Shown here piece after piece: positions 34,899-43,133 of a DNA stretch of 64,000 bases. Within the stretch, counting starts at the first letter, position 1; every line of letters begins with the position of its first letter. The notes under the pieces were generated by a model, which saw nothing but the letters and a program-made list of their open reading frames with translations, did not search any database and was not told where the DNA came from. The DNA comes from Actinomadura livida (lineage in GTDB: Bacteria; Actinomycetota; Actinomycetes; Streptosporangiales; Streptosporangiaceae): assembly GCF_014648675.1 (NCBI RefSeq), contig NZ_BMRO01000006.1, positions 426,646 through 490,645 on the forward strand, read 5' to 3'. The translations under genes and the position numbers were made by a program.

Positions 34899-37148
34899 TC
34901 AGGACGAGCGGGCGGTGGCGACCGCGGCCTGGCCGAGGCTGATACCGCCGTCGTTGGGCGGCACGCGGTGGTGCGTCAGCACATCGAAACCCGCGCCGGC
35001 CAGGCCGGACACCGCGCGTTCCAGCAGGAGCATGTTCTGGAACACGCCACCGGAAAGCGCGACCGTGCCCAGCCCGGTCGTGTCCCGGAGGCGGATCGCG
35101 GCGTCCACGACCAGGGCCGCCACGCCGTTGTGGAACCGCGCGGCGATCAACGGGACCGGAACGCCCGCGCCGAGGTCGGCGACGACCGCGTCCACCAGGT
35201 CGGCCCCGGCCACCGTGAACTCCTCCGCGCCGCGGATCGCCGCCCGGTAGGCGGCGCGTTCGGCCGGGTCGGCGCGCTGCTCCAGCTCGATGGCGGCCTG
35301 GCCCTCGTAGCGGACGCGGTCGCGGACGCCGAGGACGGCCGCGACGGCGTCGAACAGGCGGCCCATGCTGGAGGTGAGCGGCGCGTTCACGCGGCGGCGG
35401 GCCATGGCGGCGACCGTGTCCCAGCCGGGCCGGCGGGCCACCGGCAGGTCGTCCGGGACGCCGTACGCGGCCGCCATCCGCCACGGTTCGCGGACCGCCG
35501 CCGCGCCGCCCGGCATCGGCACCGGCTCCAGGTGCCCGGTGCGCTCGAAGCCGTGCAGGTCGGCGACGAGGAACTCGCCGCCCCAGAGAGTGCCGTCCGT
35601 CCCGAAGCCCGTGCCGTCGAACGCGACGCCGATGACCGGGCCGGAGACGCCGTTGTCGGCTAGGCAGGACGCGATGTGCGCGTGGTGGTGCTGGACGGCG
35701 ATCGCGGGAAGGTCCTGCTCCAGCGCGTACTTGGTCGACAGGTACTCGGGATGCGGATCGTAGGCGAGCAGTTCGGGCATGACGCCGAACAGCCGCCGGT
35801 AGTGGGCGATCCCCTCCTCGTAGGCGCGGAGGGTCTCGTAGTTCTCCAGGTCTCCGATGTGCTGGGAGACGAACGCCCGGCCGTCGCGGGTCAGGCAGAA
35901 GGTGTTCTTGAGCTCGGCTCCGCAGGCCAGGACGGGGGGTCCGTCCGGGATCGGCACGGGCTCGGGCGCGTACCCGCGGGACCGCCGCACCGGCAGCGGG
36001 CGGCCGCGGAAGACCCGGACCACCGAGTCGTCGGCCCGGGTGTGGATCGCGCGGTCGTGGACCAGGAACGCGTCGGCGATGCCGTCGAGCCGTTTCAGGG
36101 CGTCGTCGTCGCGGTGGACGATCGGCTCGTCGGACGCGTTCCCGCTGGTCATGACCAGCGGCTCGGTGACGAGGAGGTGGTGGAGCGGGGTGTAGGGCAG
36201 CATGAGGCCGAGCGCCGCGTTGCCCGGCGCGACGGCATGGGCGAGGGGTGCGGCGGGACGGCGGCGCGCCAGGACGATCGGCCGCCGGGGACCGGTGAGC
36301 AGCGCCTCCTCGGCGTCATCGAGGACGCAGAGCGCGCGGGCGGCCGCCATGTCCGGGACCATGACGGCGAACGGCTTCTCCTCGCGGTGCTTGCGGGCGC
36401 GCAGCGCGGCGACCGCGCCCTCGTCCGCCGCCCGCGCCGCCAGGTGGTAGCCGCCCAGCCCCTTGACGGCGAGGACGGCGCCGTCCGCGAGCAGCGCCCG
36501 CGCGGCGGCGACCGGGTCGTCCGGCGGGGAGGAGTGCGGCAGCAGGGTCAGCGACGGACCGCAGGCCGGGCAGCACACCGGCTGGGCGTGGAACCGCCGG
36601 TCGGCGGAATCCGCGTACTCGGCGGCGCACGGGCCGCACATCGCGAATTCCGCCATGGTCGTGCGGGGACGGTCGTAGGGGACGTCCGTCACGATCGTGA
36701 AGCGCGGCCCGCAGGCGGTGCAGTTGATGAACGGGTAGCGGTGGCGCCGGTCGGCCGGGTCGCGCAGTTCGCGGAGGCAGTCGTCGCAGGTCGCCGCGTC
36801 CCAGGACACCAGCGCGCGGCCCTCCCCCGCCTCGCCGCCCAAGCCGTCCGTCGCGGCGCTGCCCACGATGGTGAAGCCGCCGCCTCCCCGCGGGTCCAGG
36901 TCGCGGGTGGTGACGCGGTCCACGACGGCCAGCCGGGGCGGGTGCGCGCGCAGGCCGTCCAGGAACCGCCCGACCGCGCCGGGCGCCCCCTCGACCTCGA
37001 TGAACACGCCGCCCGCGTCGTTTCCGACCAGTCCGGAGAGCCCGAGGCCGGTCGCGAGCCCGTGCACGAAAGGGCGGAACCCGACGCCCTGCACGATCCC
37101 CTCGACGCGGACGCCCACCCGGACGTCCACCTGGCCATTGTTGCCCAA
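34899..37148 (-). CDS. hypF: Carbamoyltransferase HypF
   Basis: This HypF of up to 749 residues makes the thiocarbamoyl group used to build the CN ligands of NiFe hydrogenase. Domains: N-terminal acylphosphatase-like (VEGIVQGVGFRPFVHGLA), paired zinc fingers (CDDC, CTAC, CGPC, CPAC), a YrdC-like domain (KGLGGYHLAARAADE, MTSGNASDEPI) and a Kae1-like carbamoyltransferase (HHHAHIASCLADNG, VAFDGTGFGTDGTLWGGEFL). The longest frame starts at TTG 37148 without a good ribosome site; GTG 37130 is equally possible. No other hyp or hydrogenase gene is in the window. A short gap containing the LacI promoter separates it from the importer operon. Confidence 0.9.
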   Translation of the reverse strand: MGNNGQVDVRVGVRVEGIVQGVGFRPFVHGLATGLGLSGLVGNDAGGVFIEVEGAPGAVGRFLDGLRAHPPRLAVVDRVTTRDLDPRGGGGFTIVGSAATDGLGGEAGEGRALVSWDAATCDDCLRELRDPADRRHRYPFINCTACGPRFTIVTDVPYDRPRTTMAEFAMCGPCAAEYADSADRRFHAQPVCCPACGPSLTLLPHSSPPDDPVAAARALLADGAVLAVKGLGGYHLAARAADEGAVAALRARKHREEKPFAVMVPDMAAARALCVLDDAEEALLTGPRRPIVLARRRPAAPLAHAVAPGNAALGLMLPYTPLHHLLVTEPLVMTSGNASDEPIVHRDDDALKRLDGIADAFLVHDRAIHTRADDSVVRVFRGRPLPVRRSRGYAPEPVPIPDGPPVLACGAELKNTFCLTRDGRAFVSQHIGDLENYETLRAYEEGIAHYRRLFGVMPELLAYDPHPEYLSTKYALEQDLPAIAVQHHHAHIASCLADNGVSGPVIGVAFDGTGFGTDGTLWGGEFLVADLHGFERTGHLEPVPMPGGAAAVREPWRMAAAYGVPDDLPVARRPGWDTVAAMARRRVNAPLTSSMGRLFDAVAAVLGVRDRVRYEGQAAIELEQRADPAERAAYRAAIRGAEEFTVAGADLVDAVVADLGAGVPVPLIAARFHNGVAALVVDAAIRLRDTTGLGTVALSGGVFQNMLLLERAVSGLAGAGFDVLTHHRVPPNDGGISLGQAAVATARSS

Positions 37149-37189
37149 GCCGCGGCCGCGGAACCGGAACCCCGGCGCGTGTCCCCGGG

Positions 37190-37221
37190 CGGGTGGTGAC
37201 GCCGCGCGGCGTCACCACCCG
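37190..37221. terminator. Hairpin terminator
   Basis: A perfect inverted repeat with 14-bp arms (37190-37203, 37208-37221) and a GCGC loop lies between the SRPBCC stop and the hypF start. It probably ends the arsR-SRPBCC transcript before hypF. Confidence 0.7.
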
Positions 37222-37225
37222 GCGG

Positions 37226-37861
37226 TCATTCCGCGCTTCCGGTGTAGGCGGCGATGGTGCGGTCGGCGCACGCGCGGGCGACGGACTCGTCGGCGCCGGA
37301 CTCGACGTGGGCCCGGTACCAGGCCTCGCCGCTCTGCCGCGTGAACTCCCTGCCCTCGTCCGACATCGCCCACTCCTGGCCGGCCTCCGGCCCGGGGGCG
37401 CCCCCGGCCGACAGGTGCAGGGCCAGGCCGAGCAGCCCCTGGTCCCAGCCGATGCCGACGGCGGCGGGCCCGAACTGCCCCCACATGTCGTCGTCGACGT
37501 GGGCGATGTGCTCCAGTTCGAGGCGTGCCCGGCCGTCCTCCTCGGGGGACAGCCGGACCTCGATCCAGCTGGTCATGCCGCCGTACTCCCAGGTGGCGGA
37601 GAACCCCTTGGGCGGGTCGCAGCGCTCGATCGTCCCGCTCGCGTTGCCCTCCAGCTCGAAGCGGCCGCCGAGCCGGAGGTCGCCGGAGACGGGCAGGAAC
37701 CAGCGCCCGACGCGCTCGGCGGTGGTGACCGCGTCCCAGAGGTCCTCGACGTCGGTGTCGTAGACCTGGCTGACCGTGCTGGTCCGCGCCGTACCGGCCT
37801 CCAGGACCCGCTCCCCGACCCGGCGCCGGACCGCGTTGATCTGACCCGTCACTTCGACCAT
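37226..37861 (-). CDS. SRPBCC (AHSA1-like) domain protein
   Basis: This 211-residue START/SRPBCC protein has the AHSA1-like signature: TVSQVYDTDVEDLWDAVTTA, VGRWFLPVSGDLRLGGRFEL and GFSATWEYGGMTSWIEVRLS. It forms a hydrophobic ligand cavity; the function is unknown. ATG 37861 follows GGGAGCGAGCC. It lies 17 bp after the ArsR gene, and this ArsR-SRPBCC pairing is common in actinomycetes. Confidence 0.85.
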   Translation of the reverse strand: MVEVTGQINAVRRRVGERVLEAGTARTSTVSQVYDTDVEDLWDAVTTAERVGRWFLPVSGDLRLGGRFELEGNASGTIERCDPPKGFSATWEYGGMTSWIEVRLSPEEDGRARLELEHIAHVDDDMWGQFGPAAVGIGWDQGLLGLALHLSAGGAPGPEAGQEWAMSDEGREFTRQSGEAWYRAHVESGADESVARACADRTIAAYTGSAE

Positions 37862-37878
37862 GGCTCGCTCGCTCCCTG

Positions 37879-38217
37879 TCACTCCTGGTTCCGGCGGCGT
37901 GCGCGCTTGCCCCGGGCGATCTCCGTCGCCAGGGCGTCGAGATGCGGCGTCCAGAACCGGCGGAAGCGGTCGAGCCACGCGTCGACCTCCCGCAGCGGCG
38001 CGGAGTCGACGGCGTACAGGCGCCGCGTTCCCTCCGCGCGCACGACCGCGAACCCGGTCTCCCGCAGCACCTTCAGATGCTGCGAGACGGCGGGCTGCGA
38101 GATCCCGAACTCCTCCCGGATGACGGCCGTCACCTCCCCGGAGGACCGCTCGCCGTCGGCGAGCAGCTCCAGGATCCGGCGGCGCACCGGGTCACCCAGC
38201 ACATCGAATGCGTGCAC
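37879..38217 (-). CDS. ArsR family transcriptional regulator
   Basis: This 112-residue winged-helix regulator (AFDVLGDPVRRRILELLADG, then FGISQPAVSQHLKVLRETGF, then GTRRLYAVDSAPLREVDAWL) has no metal-binding cysteines, so it is of the metal-independent ArsR type found with SRPBCC partners. The start is GTG 38217 after TTGGAG. A short AT-rich palindrome upstream is its likely operator. Confidence 0.88.
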   Translation of the reverse strand: MHAFDVLGDPVRRRILELLADGERSSGEVTAVIREEFGISQPAVSQHLKVLRETGFAVVRAEGTRRLYAVDSAPLREVDAWLDRFRRFWTPHLDALATEIARGKRARRRNQE

Positions 38218-38230
38218 GGCTCCAACCTAC

Positions 38231-38257
38231 AGTCTTCACTTATATAAGCCAAGTCTT
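38231..38257. promoter_or_regulatory. ArsR promoter/operator region
   Basis: The perfect palindrome CTTATATAAG (38239-38248) is flanked by a direct repeat of AGTCTT (38231-38236 and 38252-38257). It lies 21 bp before the arsR GTG. The AT-rich core can serve as a -10 element, and the arrangement suits autoregulation. Confidence 0.5.
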
Positions 38258-38262
38258 AATAA

Positions 38263-38892
38263 CTATCGGCTGCTCGCGGACAGGAGCTCCTCGAAGGAGA
38301 CGGGGTTGTCGTACGGGTCGGGCTTGCGCGGGGCGGGCCGGTCGCCGATGAGGGCGGCCAGCTCGCGGCCCGCGCGGGCGATGCGCTCGGCCAGCCCCTC
38401 GACGGCGCCGTCCGCGCCGCCCCAGTCCTCGGACGCCGCGTACACGGCGGTCGGGACGACGGCGGCGCGCAGGTAGGCGAACAGCGGGCGCATCGCGTAG
38501 TCGATGGCGAGCGAGTGGCGCTCGGTGCCGCCGGTCGCGCCCAGCAGCACCGGCTTGCCGTCCAGGGACTCGCGCTCCAGGACGTCGAAGAACGTCTTGA
38601 ACAGGCCGCTGTAGGACGCGTTGAAGACGGGCGTCACGGCGATGAGGCCGTCGGCGCCCGTCACCGCCTCCACGGCGGCGCGGAACTCCCCGGCCGGGAA
38701 GTGGGTGAGCGTCGCGTCGACCATCGCGTGCGCGTGGTCGCGCAGCTCGACCGTCTCGATCGCGACGTCCGCGCCGGCGGCGCCCGCGTCCGGGCGGAGC
38801 GCCTCCGCGGTCGCGGCCGCGAGCCGGTCGGCGAGCAGGCGCGTCGACGACGGCTGCCCGAGACCGGCGGAGACCACGGCGAGCTTCGTCAT
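38263..38892 (-). CDS. NADPH-dependent FMN reductase
   Basis: This 209-residue flavodoxin-like reductase (LAVVSAGLGQPSSTRLLADR, then VTPVFNASYSGLFKTFFDVL, then KPVLLGATGGTERHSLAIDY) supplies reduced FMN. It is of the CE1759 type. Its ATG overlaps the stop of the luciferase-like gene by ATGA (38889-38892), so the two proteins are made together as reductase and monooxygenase. Confidence 0.9.
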   Translation of the reverse strand: MTKLAVVSAGLGQPSSTRLLADRLAAATAEALRPDAGAAGADVAIETVELRDHAHAMVDATLTHFPAGEFRAAVEAVTGADGLIAVTPVFNASYSGLFKTFFDVLERESLDGKPVLLGATGGTERHSLAIDYAMRPLFAYLRAAVVPTAVYAASEDWGGADGAVEGLAERIARAGRELAALIGDRPAPRKPDPYDNPVSFEELLSASSR

Positions 38893-39983
38893 CGGACCTC
38901 CTCCGCGCTCTCGCGCTCCGCGGCCCGGGAGGCGTGGGTGGGCGCGGTCGCGGGGACGTGCGCCGGGCGCAGCGACTCGAACTCCTTGCGCAGCACGGGA
39001 ACGACCTCCTCGCCCAGCATGTCGATCTGCTCCAGGACGGTCTTGAGCGGCAGCCCCGCGTGGTCGATCAGGAAGAGCTGGCGCTGGTAGTCGCCGAAGT
39101 GGTCGCGGAACGTCAGGGTCTTCTCGATGACCTGCTGCGGGCTCCCGACCGTGAGCGGCGTCTCGGCGGTGAACTCCTCCAGCGACGGGCCGTGCCCGTA
39201 GACCGGCGCGTTGTCGAAGTAGGGGCGGAACTCGCGGACCGCGTCCTGGGAGTTCTTCCGCATGAAGACCTGCCCGCCGAGCCCGACGATGGCCTGGTCG
39301 GCGGACCCGTGGCCGTAGTGCTCGAAGCGCTGCCGGTACAGGCGGATCAGCCGCTGGAAGTGGTGCTTCGGCCAGAAGATGTGGTTGGCGAAGAAGCCGT
39401 CGCCGTAGTAGGCCGCCTGCTCGGCGATCTCCGGGCTGCGGATCGAGCCGTGCCACACGAACGGGGGGACGCCGTCCAGCGGGCGCGGGGTCGAGGTGAA
39501 CGACTGCAGCGGCGTGCGGAACTTGCCCTCCCAGTCGACGACGTCCTCGCGCCAGAGCCGGTGCAGGAGGTGGTAGTTCTCGATCGCGAGCGGGATGCCG
39601 TCGCGGATGTCCTTGCCGAACCAGGGGTAGACGGGGGCGGTGTTGCCGCGCCCCATCATCAGGTCCACCCGGCCGCCGGCCAGGTGCTGGAGCATCGCGT
39701 AGTCCTCGGCGATCTTCACCGGGTCGTTCGTGGTGATCAGCGTCGTCGCGGTGGACAGGACGAGCCGCTCGGTGCGGGCCGCGATGTAGCCGAGCATCGT
39801 CGTCGGGGAGGACGGCACGAACGGCGGGTTGTGGTGCTCACCGGTCGCGAAGACGTCCAGGCCGGCCTCTTCGGCCTTCTCGGCGATGGCGACCATCGCC
39901 CGGATCCGCTCGGCCTCGGACGGCTCGCGTCCGGTCGTCGGGTCGGGCGTGACGTCGCCGACCGAGAAGATTCCGAACTGCAT
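38889..39983 (-). CDS. LLM class flavin-dependent oxidoreductase
   Basis: This 364-residue luciferase-like monooxygenase is of the CE1758 type (QFGIFSVGDVTPDPTTGREP, then DVFATGEHHNPPFVPSSPTT, then GRVDLMMGRGNTAPVYPWF). It uses FMNH2 and oxygen, with the FMNH2 presumably provided by the coupled reductase. ATG 39983 follows GGAGG at 6 nt; a longer frame upstream has no ribosome site. The substrate is unknown. Confidence 0.9.
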   Translation of the reverse strand: MQFGIFSVGDVTPDPTTGREPSEAERIRAMVAIAEKAEEAGLDVFATGEHHNPPFVPSSPTTMLGYIAARTERLVLSTATTLITTNDPVKIAEDYAMLQHLAGGRVDLMMGRGNTAPVYPWFGKDIRDGIPLAIENYHLLHRLWREDVVDWEGKFRTPLQSFTSTPRPLDGVPPFVWHGSIRSPEIAEQAAYYGDGFFANHIFWPKHHFQRLIRLYRQRFEHYGHGSADQAIVGLGGQVFMRKNSQDAVREFRPYFDNAPVYGHGPSLEEFTAETPLTVGSPQQVIEKTLTFRDHFGDYQRQLFLIDHAGLPLKTVLEQIDMLGEEVVPVLRKEFESLRPAHVPATAPTHASRAAERESAEEVR

Positions 39984-40108
39984 GCCGGCCTCCAAGGTAG
40001 TAGAACTTTCAATTATCGTGTGCAACGGCACGAGCGGAGATCATATTCCTGGGGCGTCCTCCGGCGAGGACGCGGCGTCCGCGATGCCCGTCCGTCCGGC
40101 GGGACCGC

Positions 40109-41002
40109 TCAGGCGACGTCGCGCTCGAGCGAGTCGATCAGCCAGGTGATGACCGTCCCCGATGCCGCCGGCTCTCCCGTGACCTCACCGAACAGGGACC
40201 AGTACCGGCGGAGCCGCGGGTCCTGCTCCATCGCGACGGCGGGCAGCAGCGTCCGCCGGAACCGCGGGGTGTCGCGCTCGGCCCGCCCCCGCGCGTGCGC
40301 CGCGACGAAATGGTCCAGGACCGGCCCGGGGCCCGGTTCCCGCCCCTCGATCACCAGCGGCGCGGCCATCTCGATCGCCTCGCCGAGACCCGTGATCAGC
40401 GTCGGCTCGTCCACCACCCACGCGGCGTTCACCCTCCCCCTTTCGCGCAGCTCCTCGACCAGGGACCGGTCGCCCGCCAGCGCGACCATCCCGGCATAGG
40501 CGACGACCTGCTCCGGCACCGGATCCGCGGGCGGCTCCGGGACGCTCGCCTGCAGAAACCCCGCGACCGCCTCCTTCGGCAGGGACACGAGGATGCGGCG
40601 CCGCCAGAACTCCATGAGCACATCGCGGGCGGCCGGGGCGCCGTCCAGCACCGCCGCGAGCAGATCGAGGCGCGCCGCCCGGTCCGCGGGGTCCGCGTCC
40701 TCGACGGCCCGGAGGCAGGCGCGGCGCCAGGCGAGCGCGGACAGTTCGGCGTCCACCGCCCGGCGTTCGGCGGCGACGGCCTCCTCGAGCGAGCGGTCCC
40801 CGCCGAGGACGGCCGTGATGGCGGCCAGGCCGAGTCCGAGGGCGCGCAGCCGCCGGACGAGGCGGAGCCGGTCGGCGGCCGCCGGATCGAACCGCCGGTG
40901 CCCACCCGCGCTGCGCCACGGTTCGAGAACGCCCTCGTCGCAGTAGAACCGGATCGTGCGCACGGGCACGCCCGTCAGCGCCGCCAGGTCACCGATGCCC
41001 AT
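40109..41002 (-). CDS. MerR family transcriptional regulator
   Basis: This 297-residue MerR regulator has a canonical N-terminal domain (GIGDLAALTGVPVRTIRFYC, then EPWRSAGGHRRFDPAAADRL), a dimerisation helix and a ~190-residue helical sensor domain. ATG 41002 puts the HTH at the very N-terminus as is usual. An in-frame GTG at 41053 is preceded by GGAGG at 11 nt and cannot be excluded. It is divergent from the mycothiol-type enzyme through a MerR-style promoter. The effector is unknown. Confidence 0.85.
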   Translation of the reverse strand: MGIGDLAALTGVPVRTIRFYCDEGVLEPWRSAGGHRRFDPAAADRLRLVRRLRALGLGLAAITAVLGGDRSLEEAVAAERRAVDAELSALAWRRACLRAVEDADPADRAARLDLLAAVLDGAPAARDVLMEFWRRRILVSLPKEAVAGFLQASVPEPPADPVPEQVVAYAGMVALAGDRSLVEELRERGRVNAAWVVDEPTLITGLGEAIEMAAPLVIEGREPGPGPVLDHFVAAHARGRAERDTPRFRRTLLPAVAMEQDPRLRRYWSLFGEVTGEPAASGTVITWLIDSLERDVA

Positions 41003-41059
41003 GGACGTGCCGCCTGCCGGGGGCGGGCCGTCCGTGACTGTGCGGTCCGTCACAACGAC

Positions 41060-41091
41060 TTGAACCTCCACCGTGCTGGAGTTCCTACGTT
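41060..41091 (+). promoter_or_regulatory. MerR-type promoter with long spacer
   Basis: Plus-strand -35 TTGAAC (41060-41065) and a -10-like CTACGT (41085-41090) or TACGTT (41086-41091) are 19-20 bp apart. The spacer contains the dyad CTCCA-N6-TGGAG (41066-41081). This layout is typical of promoters that MerR proteins untwist, and it drives the gene at 41131. Confidence 0.65.
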
Positions 41092-41130
41092 AGGGGCCAC
41101 GCTCAGGCACCGGCAGAAGGAGACGAGGAC

Positions 41131-41907
41131 ATGAAGGCGCTCGATGGCGCACGCATGGTGGAGGGGCTGCGCGAGCACGCCGCCGGACTGGCCGGCTCGG
41201 CCGCCCGGGAGGACCCTTCCACGCGCGTACCGACCTGTCCCGACTGGACCCTGCGGGACTTGGTCGAACATGTCGGCGGCGCGCATCGATGGACGACCCA
41301 GCTGATCCGGACGGGCGGTACCGAGGTCGTGAAGGCGCTGTCCCGCACGGCCCCGGACGATCCGGGGGGATGGGGCGGCTGGCTGCGCGACGGCGCGGAG
41401 CAGCTGATCGGCGCGTTCGAGGCGGCCCCGGACGGGACGGTCGAGCATCCCCTCCTCGGGACGTGGCCGACCGCCCGGTGGCTGCGGCGGATGACGCACG
41501 AGACGTCCGTCCACCACGCGGACGCGGCGTTCACCGCCGGAAGGCCGTTCGCGCTGGACGCCGACCTCGCCGCAGACGCGATCACCGAGTCCCTCGAGCT
41601 CCTGTCGAGCGCGTCCGCGGCGGACCACAAACCCGAGCTGGCCGAGCTGCGCGGGCGGGGAGAGACGCTGCGCCTGTGTCCGGTGGAGCACTCGCTGCAC
41701 GACTGGCTGATCATCCGGGAGGGCCACGGCGCCGTCTTCGAGCACGGCGCCGCGGTCGCGGAGGTGGAAGCGGACGTGACCGTGCGCGGGTCCGTCCGCG
41801 ACCTGCTGCTGCTCCTCGCACGCCGTCTCGACCCGGACGATGCCGAGGTGGCGGTGGCCGGCGACCGGTCCCTCCTGGACCACTGGCTCGCCCACACGGC
41901 GATCTGA
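41131..41907 (+). CDS. Maleylpyruvate isomerase-family (mycothiol-type) DinB-fold protein
   Basis: This 258-residue protein has the MDMPI N-terminal four-helix bundle (VPTCPDWTLRDLVEHVGGAH, then LGTWPTARWLRRMTHETSVH HADAA) and a C-terminal alpha/beta domain. Histidines in EHVGGAH, THETSVHHADA fit the metal site. Relatives use mycothiol to isomerise or detoxify substrates; the reaction here is not known. ATG 41131 follows AAGGAG. Expression is likely controlled by the divergent MerR regulator. Confidence 0.82.
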   Translation: MKALDGARMVEGLREHAAGLAGSAAREDPSTRVPTCPDWTLRDLVEHVGGAHRWTTQLIRTGGTEVVKALSRTAPDDPGGWGGWLRDGAEQLIGAFEAAPDGTVEHPLLGTWPTARWLRRMTHETSVHHADAAFTAGRPFALDADLAADAITESLELLSSASAADHKPELAELRGRGETLRLCPVEHSLHDWLIIREGHGAVFEHGAAVAEVEADVTVRGSVRDLLLLLARRLDPDDAEVAVAGDRSLLDHWLAHTAI

Positions 41908-42067
41908 TCCCGCCCCGGCGAGGTCGGCCTCGGCGCAAGCGGGCGGCTCAGGCACGGGCGTCGGCGGGTTCGAGTTCCGCCCCTCGGACCCATGTATATC
42001 CCCCAAAGATCAATAACCAGGAAAACTACCTCAAATCACACCTGGTCTGATCCGCCGCTCGGGGGGA

Positions 42068-42142
42068 ATGCTGGACCACATGATCGAAGACGGGCCGCGC
42101 GAGCAGAGCGCGGGGCGCCGCGGCGGAGCGCCGGGCGCATGA
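42068..42142 (+). CDS. Possible 24-codon leader ORF
   Basis: A short frame starts at ATG 42068 (or ATG 42080) and ends in a TGA that overlaps the ATG of the universal stress gene (ATGA, 42139-42142). A GGGGGGA stretch precedes it, closer to the first ATG than usual. It may serve translational coupling rather than make a functional peptide. The 160 bp upstream are AT-rich for this genome and probably contain the promoter. Confidence 0.3.
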   Translation: MLDHMIEDGPREQSAGRRGGAPGA

Positions 42143-42954
42143 TCGGCGAACACGTCCTCGCCGGATACGTCAACGACGCGGGCGGGAGGGAGGCGCTCGA
42201 CCTCGCGTCCGCGATCGTCGCGCTCACCGGCGGCCGGCTGAGCGTCGCCACCGTGCACCCGCCGGGCCTCCCCGCCGCCGCGGGCGAGGCCCGCGCGTTA
42301 CTCGACCAGGCGGCCGACCTCCTGGACGACCGGCCCGCCGACCTGCACGTCCAGGAGGGGCGCAGCGTCGCCCGCGGGCTCACCGCCCTCGCCAGCCGGA
42401 TCGGCGCCGACCTCATCGTCGTCGGCTCCCCCGAGGGCGGCGCCCGCGGCCGCATCGGCGTCGGCGCCGCCGCGGACCACCTGCTCCACTCGGCCACCGA
42501 GGCCGTGATGCTCGCCCCGTCCGGCTACACCCCGCCCGACTACCTCGGCCGCATCACGGTCATGTACGTCCGGCGGCCCCAGTGCGACGAGGCGGTCATC
42601 CGCGCGGCCCAGGCCGCCGAGCGGCTGGAGGTCCCCCTCCGCCTGGTCACGCTGGCCGTCGGCGACGTCGGCGGGGACGACGGTGCCGAGCGGCTCCGCG
42701 ACGACCTGGCCCTCGCCATCCGGCTGGCCCTGGACTCGTCCGAACTGCTCCCCGAGGAGGTCTCCGCCGACCTCGCCGAGGGCAACGACGTGGCCGACGC
42801 ACTGGAGGACGTCGACTGGCCCGACGACGAGCTCCTCGTGTGCGCGTCCAGCGAGGACGCCGCCGCCCACCGGGTCTTCCTGGGCGAGGTCGCCCTCAAG
42901 GTTCTGCGGGCCGCGCCGTGCCCCGTGACCGTCCTACCCAGGGGCTACTTCTGA
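42139..42954 (+). CDS. Tandem universal stress protein
   Basis: This 271-residue protein has two UspA-like domains. The first (1-130) ends with the nucleotide-loop-like GADLIVVGSPEGGARGRIGV and SATEAVMLAPSGY. The second (about 138-270) reads ITVMYVRRPQCDEAVIRAAQ, then DELLVCASSEDAAAHRVFLG and APCPVTVLPRGYF. The first domain's loop differs from the strict G-2x-G-9x-G(S/T) ATP motif. A role in stress adaptation is expected. ATG 42139 has no strong ribosome site of its own and overlaps the stop of a short upstream frame. Confidence 0.8.
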   Translation: MIGEHVLAGYVNDAGGREALDLASAIVALTGGRLSVATVHPPGLPAAAGEARALLDQAADLLDDRPADLHVQEGRSVARGLTALASRIGADLIVVGSPEGGARGRIGVGAAADHLLHSATEAVMLAPSGYTPPDYLGRITVMYVRRPQCDEAVIRAAQAAERLEVPLRLVTLAVGDVGGDDGAERLRDDLALAIRLALDSSELLPEEVSADLAEGNDVADALEDVDWPDDELLVCASSEDAAAHRVFLGEVALKVLRAAPCPVTVLPRGYF

Positions 42955-43133
42955 GTAGTCCGTTTTGACCGATTCACTGGAACGGGTTGCCGCGGACCTT
43001 TTACCTCGACTACATTCCGTCGAGATCAGAACGTGACCTTGATACGTGACGGAGGCCAGGACGTCACGGCGCACGTTCCGTCCCCCCGGTCGGGCACACC
43101 CCTGCCCGGACGAGCGCGACGGCAGGGAGCGAG

